Shown one piece after another: positions 1 to 6,885 of a stretch of DNA of 11,036 bases. This DNA comes from G020354785 sp965602045. Lineage in GTDB: Bacteria > Bacteroidota > Bacteroidia > Bacteroidales > UBA10428. The position numbers were made by a program, and so were the translations under genes. The notes under the pieces were generated by a model. It was not told the DNA's origin. It was given only the letters and a program-made list of their open reading frames with translations, and made no database searches. Location of the stretch: positions 1-11,036 of the forward strand of contig CBFCXR010000068.1 of the NCBI GenBank assembly GCA_965602045.1, in the 5' to 3' direction. Within the stretch, counting starts at the first letter, position 1, and every line of letters begins with the position of its first letter.

Positions 1-2017
1 CAGCTTTAGGTCTGCCGTCCGCAGCCACAATACCATTTATGCAGAAATTACCAGTATGCAGCTTTTCGCCATAATCGCCACCGTAGGCATAAAACTCAAC
101 TCCATTTTCATCTTTCTTCAGCAATCCCTGGTCCTTAAAATCCCATATACAACCGCCAATCAACCTTCTTCTTGAACGGAATATATCCCAGAAATCCATC
201 AAATTTCCAGTAGAGTTTCCCATAGAGTGTGCATACTCCGAAAAGATGATGGGTCGGTCATCTCCCGGTTGTTCGACCAGTAAATCCGGAGTAAAAATAC
301 CAGGATACTGGCGGCTGATTACATCAACATAATACTGGTCAACAGGTACCTGAATTCGATGGGAATGGTCTGCGGGATAATCAGGATGACCGGGATCTAT
401 GTATCCCTCAACCCTGTGATTACCCTGTGCAGCCTCATAATGTACAAAACGTGTAATATCAAAGTCATGAATCCATTCAGCTATAGCTGCATGATTTGGA
501 CCACGTCCGGCTTCATTTCCAAGGCTCCAGCATATGATGCCTGGGTGATTTTTATCACGCATAACCATCCTTGTGTTTCTTTCCATAAATGCATGTGTCC
601 ACATAGGATTATTACTTAGCTTGCCCCCCTGGCCATGTGTTTCCAGGTTCGCTTCATCAATAACCATAATTCCATATCTGTCACATAAATCATAAAAATA
701 CGGATCGTTGGGATAATGACTGGTACGTATACAGTTAAAGTTGAACCGTTTCAGTGTTTGTACATCATCTAAAATATCATCACGGGAAAGGGCTTTCCCC
801 TTAACAGGATGATGGTCATTTCTGTTTACTCCATAGAGATATGTTACTTTACCATTTATTAATAATTTTTTGTCATTTTCTGAGAATTCAATACTCCGGA
901 ATCCCAGTTTGCAGCTTTTAGCTTCCAGCATATTCCCGTCTTTGTCCTCCAGGCATAATACCAAAGTATAGAGATTCGGACACTCAGTGCTCCACTTGTC
1001 AGGATTATTTATATCAACTTCAAATAAACCGAATTTAACATTATCCAGACGCGGATACGCTTCATTGATAATAGATTCTACACTTCTTTTCAAAGCTTCT
1101 TTTAATACAGGCAGATTATCTTTATCATAAAGTTGCATTTTCAGATTGTACCCTTTAACCTCCTTACCAGTAAGGTTCTCAATACGCGGACGGATACTTA
1201 ATAAAGCATCCTGGTAATTTTTATCAAGTTTAGCCTGCCAGTGAAAATCAGCAATCCGTAATTTAGGTTCGGCCAAAAGCATTACTTCCCGAAAAATACC
1301 GCTTAACCTCCAATGATCCTGATCTTCAAGATAAGAACCATCGCTCCAGCGTATTACCTGTACAGATAAAATGTTTTCCCCTTTATTCAAATAAGGAGTA
1401 ATATTAAACTCGGAAGGAAGGAAGCTATCCTCTCCATAACCTAAAAATTTTCCGTTTAACCAGACCTTAAGTGCTGAACTCACACCTCCGAAATGAAGTG
1501 TGATATTCATATTGTTCCACTCTGCAGGAATGGTGAAAGTCCGCTGATAAGAACCCACCGCGTTATAGTCTTTTGGTATATAGGGTGGATTGATCGGACG
1601 AAACGGATACACAGCACTTTTATAAATTGGAATGTCATATCCTTTCAACTCCCAGTTTGAAGGTACTTCAATCTTTTCCCACCCACTAACACGGCTTTTA
1701 TAAAAATCTGCCGGAGCATCGGATGGCCTGATTGCAAAATAAAAATCCCAGTCACCATTCAATATCATAACGCGGATAGTATTTTTACGGTCACATGTTA
1801 TTGCATCTTTTTCATTTCCAAAAGAATATGCTGTAGCTCTTGCAGGTTCCCTGTTTATTCCGCATACCAGGGGATCTTCCCATGGTTCGTTAACATAAAC
1901 TTTAGGTGGTTCGGGAATTGCTGCCGGTTCACCATCTATTGTCTGAGCAAAAGTTGTTACCGGAAATAATATCAATAACAAATATGAAAAAAACAGAGTA
2001 TTTATATTTCTTATCAT
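1..2017 (-). CDS. GH2 beta-galactosidase, LacZ type, secreted (3'-partial)
   Basis: This is the N-terminal 672 residues of a GH2 retaining glycosidase; the gene runs off the window at base 1. The start at 2017 gives a clean signal peptide: a charged MIRN, a hydrophobic core at 8-20, and predicted cleavage after TTFA (24/25), so the enzyme is probably periplasmic. The jelly-roll sugar-binding domain lies at about 45-250 (GSYQRTF, VWLNGKFLGYGEDS, WRLSGIFREV), an Ig-like sandwich at about 250-375, and the TIM barrel from about 380 (LLINGK, GVNRNDHHP, RTSHYPNDPYFYDLCD, VIDEANLETHG). The acid/base is Glu502 in WSLGNEAG and the nucleophile is Glu594 in FSEYAHSMGNS, the canonical LacZ pair. Family members are usually 1000-1100 residues, so the barrel end and the C-terminal small-chain-like domain are missing. 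Likely role is removal of terminal beta-galactose. It follows the other GH2 gene by 136 bases and shares its strand. The beta-galactosidase activity is inferred from motifs. Confidence 0.93.
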   Translation of the reverse strand, partial: MIRNINTLFFSYLLLILFPVTTFAQTIDGEPAAIPEPPKVYVNEPWEDPLVCGINREPARATAYSFGNEKDAITCDRKNTIRVMILNGDWDFYFAIRPSDAPADFYKSRVSGWEKIEVPSNWELKGYDIPIYKSAVYPFRPINPPYIPKDYNAVGSYQRTFTIPAEWNNMNITLHFGGVSSALKVWLNGKFLGYGEDSFLPSEFNITPYLNKGENILSVQVIRWSDGSYLEDQDHWRLSGIFREVMLLAEPKLRIADFHWQAKLDKNYQDALLSIRPRIENLTGKEVKGYNLKMQLYDKDNLPVLKEALKRSVESIINEAYPRLDNVKFGLFEVDINNPDKWSTECPNLYTLVLCLEDKDGNMLEAKSCKLGFRSIEFSENDKKLLINGKVTYLYGVNRNDHHPVKGKALSRDDILDDVQTLKRFNFNCIRTSHYPNDPYFYDLCDRYGIMVIDEANLETHGQGGKLSNNPMWTHAFMERNTRMVMRDKNHPGIICWSLGNEAGRGPNHAAIAEWIHDFDITRFVHYEAAQGNHRVEGYIDPGHPDYPADHSHRIQVPVDQYYVDVISRQYPGIFTPDLLVEQPGDDRPIIFSEYAHSMGNSTGNLMDFWDIFRSRRRLIGGCIWDFKDQGLLKKDENGVEFYAYGGDYGEKLHTGNFCINGIVAADGRPKA

Positions 2018-2100
2018 AGCTTTTAATTTATATAAGATTTCCTGCAATTTAATCAAAGATCTTCAATGCTAGTGGTAAAACTAATGTTTTTTTACGGATT

Positions 2101-2131
2101 CTGATTATGTATTACCAGGAAGCATAATCAG
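2101..2131. repeat. 9-bp inverted repeat between the two GH2 genes
   Basis: CTGATTATG (2101-2109) and its exact reverse complement CATAATCAG (2123-2131) flank a 13-base spacer. It lies 22 bases beyond the stop of the upstream GH2 gene and 83 bases before the start of the LacZ-type gene. Read on the transcribed minus strand, the downstream flank contains an A run rather than a T run, so it does not look like an intrinsic terminator. It could be an mRNA 3'-end or processing hairpin, or an operator dyad. Function is not known. Confidence 0.5.
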
Positions 2132-2153
2132 TTTCCAAACATTACTGTATACA

Positions 2154-4568
2154 TCATTTACTTTTGATGGTCAAAACCGCCGGCTGCAATCCTTCGGATT
2201 CAGCCTTAAAATTAATTTTACCGGCCTTCACTTTTGACTGGATTATCACGAGACATAATCCATTATATGCCTTTCGGTAATTTGCCTTAAAAGGCTCCAG
2301 ACTGGCCTGGTAACCATTGTCCACACCTGCAATAAAACCTGCACCGCTGATATTAAATGATATTAGGTTATCTGCATCCGGCACCGTAACTCCATTTTCA
2401 TCTTCTATTCTAACTGTAATAAAAGAAAGATCATAGCCATCGGCCTTTATCAAATTCCTGTCAGCTATCAGTTCAATTTTAGCAGGTTTTCCTGATGTTT
2501 TATTTTCACGTATTAGCACTGTTTTCCCATTCTTCCTGGAAACCGCTTTTAACGTTCCGGGTTGATATTGTACTCTCCACATAACATGCATATTATCATT
2601 TTCCTTTTTCTTTGCTCCCAATGACTCTCCGTTCAGATACAGCTCCACTTCATCGGCATTATTGTAATATGCCCATACATCAACTGTTTCACCTGCCTTC
2701 CAGTTCCAGTGTGGGAAGATATGCAAAACCGGATCATTTGTCCATTCGCTCTGGTATAAATAGTATGAATCCTTTGGAAAACCTGATAAGTCAACAACTC
2801 CGAAATAGGAGCTTCTTGCTGGCCAAGGATATGGGGCTGGTTCGCCTAAATAATCAAATCCTGTCCAAATAAATACTCCTGATATGAAATCGTACTTTTT
2901 TATCACTTTCCACGCTTCTTCATGTGAAGATCCCCAGTAGGCTGATATATGGTCATAAGCAGAAATAGTATAATCCGGATTGCCATTAAACGGCATATTA
3001 TATGCTTCAGGCCAGTGGTAGATACTATCCGAAGGCATATCGTAATGTCCCCTGGTTGCCAGTGCTGACATGTTTTCAACTGGAACCAGTACTTCCCCGG
3101 GGTAGTTATCAGGGAAATCTTTATATGCCTCATGTTTATAATTAAATCCCAGAATATCCAGTGCTTCCGACTGATATATAAAATTCTTTTCAGGAATGTT
3201 TTCTGTAAGGGCACATGTTACAGGCCGTGATGTATCAAGTTCCTTAACAATATCAACCAGTTCTCTTGTAATGGATATGCCCGTGCTGTCAAACTGTTCC
3301 ACAATCTCATTTCCAATACTCCAGATAATAACAGATGGATGGTTCCTGTCGCGCTTAATGAGATCCTCAAGGTCTTTTTTATACCATTCCTCCCAATTCA
3401 TATGGTAATCATATTTTACTTTCCTTTTTCTCCAAACATCAAACGATTCGTCAATTACCAGAAAACCCATTTTGTCGCATAATTCCAGTAATTCGGGTGC
3501 AGGGGGATTATGTGCAGTACGGATAGCAATGCATCCCATTTGTTTTAAAATATCTAACTGTCGTTCTATCGCTCTTTTATTTATTGCTGCGCCAAGAGCG
3601 CCAAGGTCGTGGTGGATACATACTCCCAGAATTTTCATTTGTTTCCCGTTCAAAGAAAAGCCTGAGTCAATGTTAAAGTCATAATACCGTATACCAAAGA
3701 CCGTCTCATAGCAGTCTATAATTTCTTTATTCCTATAAACCCCGGTGATAGCCGTATACAGGTATGGATTTTCAACTGACCATAGAACAGGCTCTGAGAC
3801 GGCAAGTACCTGTCTGATCTCAGCCAGAGAATCCTGCATGGCAAAAGATATAATATCCTTATCAGTTACTTTCTTACCATCAGCATTAAGAATTACTGTC
3901 TTCAAAGAAACATTGGCAGGGATGCCTGTTTCGTTGCACAAACGGACAGAGAGATCTACAATTGCTGAATCAGAACTTATCCGGGGTGTTGTTGCATATG
4001 TACCCCAATGATCTATGTGCACAGGACCGGTTGTTACAAGCCGTACGTTCCGGTAGATTCCTGATCCTGTATACCACCGCGAGTTGGGTTGTGCCGAATT
4101 ATCTACCCTTACTGCAATTACATTTTTCTCCTTGCCGGCCTTCAGATAGGGAGTAAGTTCATAACGAAAAGAAATATAACCATTAGGACGTATGCCTAAA
4201 TAATGGCCGTTAATCCATACTTCACTATTGCGGTAGATGCCGTCAAAATCGATAAAAGCAGATTTGTCTTTTAATTCTAAGGGTAAAGTAAAAGTTTTTC
4301 TATACCATGCTATACCTGTAGGTAAAGCTCCTCCGGCAGTCGTGGCAGGGTGATCATGGCTGAATTCACCTTCAATGCTCCAGTCATGTGGCAGATTAAG
4401 ATTCCTCCATTGTGAATCGTCATATGCAATTTCTCTTGCCAGGCTATCGTCCCCGGGATAAAATTTCCAGTTGTAATTAAAATCTTTAATTATACGGGGT
4501 TGTTTGCCGGTGCATGAAGAAAGATATATGATTATAAATAAAATAAAATTGAGTATTGTTACTTTCAT
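2154..4568 (-). CDS. GH2 beta-galactosidase, DUF4982 type, lipoprotein
   Basis: This is an 804-residue GH2 glycosidase. I chose the ATG at 4568 because it begins a compact lipoprotein signal (MKVTILNF, hydrophobic core, LSSC) with the lipidated Cys at 19. The frame is open 52 codons further up to 4724, but those residues precede the signal and are unlikely to be translated. Residues 20-180 form the sugar-binding jelly roll (LPHDWSIEGEF, YRKTF, VWINGHYLG, YTGSGIYRNV). An Ig-like domain covers about 180-295. The TIM barrel runs about 300-600 (LNGKQMKILGVCIHHD, RTAHNPPAPELLELCD, VIDESFDVW). The acid/base is Glu421 in WSIGNE. The predicted nucleophile is Glu498 in VENMSALATRG, which aligns with the usual SETAS..RG motif of this subgroup. 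FIWTGFDYLGEP closes the barrel. DUF4982 follows at about 605-690 and a C-terminal Ig-like GH2 domain at about 695-804. There is no acidic stretch after Cys19, so a periplasm-facing anchor is more likely than surface display. GH2 also holds glucuronidases and other activities, so the sugar is not certain. Confidence 0.93.
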   Translation of the reverse strand: MKVTILNFILFIIIYLSSCTGKQPRIIKDFNYNWKFYPGDDSLAREIAYDDSQWRNLNLPHDWSIEGEFSHDHPATTAGGALPTGIAWYRKTFTLPLELKDKSAFIDFDGIYRNSEVWINGHYLGIRPNGYISFRYELTPYLKAGKEKNVIAVRVDNSAQPNSRWYTGSGIYRNVRLVTTGPVHIDHWGTYATTPRISSDSAIVDLSVRLCNETGIPANVSLKTVILNADGKKVTDKDIISFAMQDSLAEIRQVLAVSEPVLWSVENPYLYTAITGVYRNKEIIDCYETVFGIRYYDFNIDSGFSLNGKQMKILGVCIHHDLGALGAAINKRAIERQLDILKQMGCIAIRTAHNPPAPELLELCDKMGFLVIDESFDVWRKRKVKYDYHMNWEEWYKKDLEDLIKRDRNHPSVIIWSIGNEIVEQFDSTGISITRELVDIVKELDTSRPVTCALTENIPEKNFIYQSEALDILGFNYKHEAYKDFPDNYPGEVLVPVENMSALATRGHYDMPSDSIYHWPEAYNMPFNGNPDYTISAYDHISAYWGSSHEEAWKVIKKYDFISGVFIWTGFDYLGEPAPYPWPARSSYFGVVDLSGFPKDSYYLYQSEWTNDPVLHIFPHWNWKAGETVDVWAYYNNADEVELYLNGESLGAKKKENDNMHVMWRVQYQPGTLKAVSRKNGKTVLIRENKTSGKPAKIELIADRNLIKADGYDLSFITVRIEDENGVTVPDADNLISFNISGAGFIAGVDNGYQASLEPFKANYRKAYNGLCLVIIQSKVKAGKINFKAESEGLQPAVLTIKSK

Positions 4569-4596
4569 TTTCTTAAATTTTATAACTATCACACTG

Positions 4597-4616
4597 TTTG
4601 GCCAGAAAACGCCAAA
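4597..4616. repeat. Hyphenated dyad upstream of the GH2 lipoprotein gene
   Basis: TTTGGC (4597-4602) and GCCAAA (4611-4616) are perfect 6-base inverted arms around an 8-base spacer, 28 bases before the ATG at 4568. In position it could be an operator or a leader hairpin near the start. It lies inside the 5' extension of the reading frame, which supports treating that stretch as non-coding leader. A short dyad like this can arise by chance in A/T-rich sequence, so function is only a possibility. Confidence 0.3.
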
Positions 4617-4837
4617 ATAAAACATTACCCACACATCTTTAATTTTTTGTATAATGGCATCGCCACTAATTCCTTTGTGATGGTTTATTACAGGATTCCT
4701 GCCAAATCTTTCCCGGTTCATCATGTCGCCGGACTGTTGATTATCCTACTCCAGATTTGTCATTGTAAAGATTACCAGTCCTGCTAATATTAAGTAATGC
4801 TTCATTCAAAATGTTTTTAAAATGTTGAAGTAGATTT

Positions 4838-6742
4838 TTAATATTTTAACAAGTCCTTAAATTCTTCTTCCAGGCCTGCTTTATTTCTTATCTCCTCCTG
4901 TACTTGCGGCCCGTTATTTACCCACTCATTTCCGGGTCCTTTGGTATTGGAATTGAATTTTGCTTCTTCAGTCCAGTTATTAAGTACCCGGATGAATGAT
5001 GAATTCTGATCAAGATAAATATATTGATAATGATCACGAAGATGCGCGTAGGGCGCTTTTTCGAGATGGTGAATGCTGTTGTTGCTGATTTCAGTATTGG
5101 GTTGTGCAGAAAGAATGTATATTCCTGCAACATCGTACAACTGTTTTGCAAAATGATGGATGTTATTAGCATGTATCCTGTTATTTTTCATACAGTTAAC
5201 GATTCCTGTCCACCCCCACCCCACAGAGATCCCTGAATTATTTAAATGGGACACCTCATTATGTTCTATATTAATGTCATGGGCAAATCCTACATTTATT
5301 CCATCACATCCCCAATACTCATTGGAACAATCCGTAACAAGATTATTGGCAATCCTCATGTGGTGGCAGACCTCTCTATAATCTGCAGGATCATAAGGAA
5401 TATGATCTTCGAAACTGAGATCACCATAAAATCCTATTCTTATTCCGGTACCTCCAATATCACTTAAAATGCAACCTTCCACATTACTATTATTAGTGCC
5501 GCTAATAAAGTCGATAGCAGTGGCTGACATATGCCTGAATGTACATCTTTCAAATCGGATATGTGCGGCTCCGCGCACGGCTATTCCTGCAGACTGTCTG
5601 CCCAGCCATCCCTGGTTTTCGAGGGTTTTATTTCCTGGTGTTCCGGGAATTTTAAGTTTATAGGCATCAATAAAATACATCCCGTCCTGTACAGGAACAT
5701 GACCGGCCTCTGAAGGCCTCATCCATGTAGTATGCTCAAATCCCAATCCCCGGAAAATGATATTCCTTACCGGATTATCAAGTGTACCTTCAATTTGTAC
5801 AATGGTTTCCAGCACCGGAATGATAACTTCGGCACTGACCATATCTTCATCTTCGCGGGGCCAGTAATAGATTTTACCGGAGGCCGGATCACGGCACCAT
5901 TCACCGGGATTGTTTAATAGTTCAATGGCATTGGCAAAGAAAAACGGAGAGTTCCCGCAAAAAGGGTATTTATCATCCGCCATATATATATCAGCTGAAT
6001 CATCAACTGGCATAGGCCATGGATGTTCAAATTCCACCCGGCTTTCCGGTTGATGAAATGTTAACCTGGCTCTGTCTCCAATAATATCAAAAGTTTTGAC
6101 CCTTAAATTGGCAATTGTCCACCACTGAATAATAACAAATTCGAGTTGAACCGGGTTGTGTAGTGGTAATTCAGGTGCAGGTATCCACATCTCTTCTTTC
6201 AGACTATCACTCTTAAGGATACGGTCCAACTCATCATCATCGAATGAGCTGGCCCTGCCAGCTTTCCTGCCATTAATCCAAAGCTGCCTGAAATTAAGTT
6301 GATTCCCCCAGATTGAGGGAATGTCTGTTGACCATACTTTGCCTTGTGCTGCTTCAGGAAGGCCATCAATATTATCCATAACTTTTTCCCATTTACCTAC
6401 TGTTATTCCACCGCTAAGAATTGGTTTTTCACCGGTTGCTGCCCGTATTATAGTGGGTGAGAATTCACTGCCTGAATCCTCCGGCCTGACAAATACCGGT
6501 TCATAAAGCCTGTATACTCCATCTTTTAAAATTATGGCTACACCATCTTTAATAAGGGGATTATTCAACCTTCGCATTTCACGGGCTTTTCTCAGGGACA
6601 TGGTTAACGTTGCCATCGGTTGTTCCCTGGTTCCGGGATTCCGGTCAGATCCATCAGGAGATACCCAAATTTCAACGGGCTGTGCAATAGTCAGAAAGCA
6701 TGTCAATAGTATTAGAGACAGGGCTGTTAGGATATTTTTCAT
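4838..6742 (-). CDS. Secreted right-handed parallel beta-helix protein, GH141-like
   Basis: This 634-residue protein has an N-terminal signal peptide, with likely cleavage after TIA at 20/21. LLTC at 12-15 looks like a lipobox but has Thr before Cys, so ordinary secretion is preferred. The start of the mature protein (IWVSPDGSDRNPGTREQP, DGVAIILKDGVYRL, GEKPILSGG) is the classic opening of secreted beta-helix carbohydrate enzymes. It is followed by an inserted beta-domain with QLWINGRKAGRAS (153-165) and by NNPGEWCRDPASGKIYYWP (277-295). Helix coils with PbH1-type repeats occupy about 320-590, including CDGINVGFAHDINIEHNEV, SGISVGWGW and DVAGIYILSAQPNTEISNNSIHH. This architecture matches the group that includes GH141 alpha-L-fucosidase/xylanase enzymes. 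Asp480 and Asp537 on conserved coils are candidate catalytic acids. Other beta-helix families (GH120, polysaccharide lyases) remain possible, so the reaction is not assigned. A 143-base gap rich in repeats separates it from the isomerase-like gene upstream. Confidence 0.88.
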   Translation of the reverse strand: MKNILTALSLILLTCFLTIAQPVEIWVSPDGSDRNPGTREQPMATLTMSLRKAREMRRLNNPLIKDGVAIILKDGVYRLYEPVFVRPEDSGSEFSPTIIRAATGEKPILSGGITVGKWEKVMDNIDGLPEAAQGKVWSTDIPSIWGNQLNFRQLWINGRKAGRASSFDDDELDRILKSDSLKEEMWIPAPELPLHNPVQLEFVIIQWWTIANLRVKTFDIIGDRARLTFHQPESRVEFEHPWPMPVDDSADIYMADDKYPFCGNSPFFFANAIELLNNPGEWCRDPASGKIYYWPREDEDMVSAEVIIPVLETIVQIEGTLDNPVRNIIFRGLGFEHTTWMRPSEAGHVPVQDGMYFIDAYKLKIPGTPGNKTLENQGWLGRQSAGIAVRGAAHIRFERCTFRHMSATAIDFISGTNNSNVEGCILSDIGGTGIRIGFYGDLSFEDHIPYDPADYREVCHHMRIANNLVTDCSNEYWGCDGINVGFAHDINIEHNEVSHLNNSGISVGWGWTGIVNCMKNNRIHANNIHHFAKQLYDVAGIYILSAQPNTEISNNSIHHLEKAPYAHLRDHYQYIYLDQNSSFIRVLNNWTEEAKFNSNTKGPGNEWVNNGPQVQEEIRNKAGLEEEFKDLLKY

Positions 6743-6756
6743 ATTTAATAATTTTT

Positions 6757-6838
6757 TAGTTATTTTTCTTAGCTCGTCCGTGTTTATAACGTGGACTATT
6801 AGTTATTTTTCCTGACTCGTCCGCATTTATAACGCGGA
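6757..6838. repeat. Two tandem copies of a 39-base palindromic repeat
   Basis: Copies at 6757-6795 and 6800-6838 match at 33 of 39 positions with a 43-base period. Each ends in a hyphenated palindrome: TCCGTGTTTATAACGTGGA (6777-6795) and TCCGCATTTATAACGCGGA (6820-6838). Both share the flank TAGTTATTTTTC and the block CTCGTCCG. Most differences fall in the stem: copy 2 forms GC pairs where copy 1, read on the plus strand, has G-T wobbles. The pair occupies most of the non-coding gap between the isomerase-like gene and the beta-helix gene. It resembles REP-like intergenic palindromes, but no family is assigned. Role could be mRNA stabilization, attenuation, or simply a dispersed repeat. Confidence 0.7.
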
Positions 6839-6850
6839 TGCCATGGTTTT

Positions 6851-6863
6851 GTGTTAGTAACAC
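6851..6863. repeat. 13-base perfect palindrome after the isomerase-like gene
   Basis: GTGTTA-G-TAACAC is a perfect inverted repeat with a one-base centre, 22 bases past the stop of the isomerase-like gene. On the plus strand it is followed by TTTTATA. On the transcribed minus strand it is followed by CAAAACC, so there is no proper U tract for a terminator of this operon. It could be a protein-binding dyad or a small hairpin (5-bp stem, 3-base loop) at the 3' end of the upstream message. Confidence 0.4.
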
Positions 6864-6885
6864 TTTTATATCTCATATTATTATT

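Noticed and set aside
359..619. Plus-strand open frame opposite the LacZ-type gene, and the other plus-strand frames of 60-93 codons through the window
   Set aside because: All lie antisense to long well-supported minus-strand genes, carry no recognizable domain or signal, and have low-complexity or Cys/Ser/His-rich shadow-type composition.
2027..2057. TTTG plus TATATAA as a Bacteroidota -33/-7 promoter before the LacZ-type gene
   Set aside because: The -7 element does not match TAnnTTTG and would place the transcription start only a few bases before the ATG.
2101..2131. Rho-independent terminator after the lipoprotein GH2 gene
   Set aside because: The stem is A/T-rich and the downstream flank on the transcribed strand has A residues instead of a T tract.
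2903..3214. 103-codon minus-strand frame inside the lipoprotein GH2 gene
   Set aside because: It is an out-of-frame overlap of the GH2 catalytic domain with no signal or domain of its own.
6777..6838. Hammerhead-like ribozyme suggested by the GCGGACGAGTC string on the minus strand
   Set aside because: The CUGANGA core and a GAAA-type junction are absent, and the strand pairs only into simple short hairpins.
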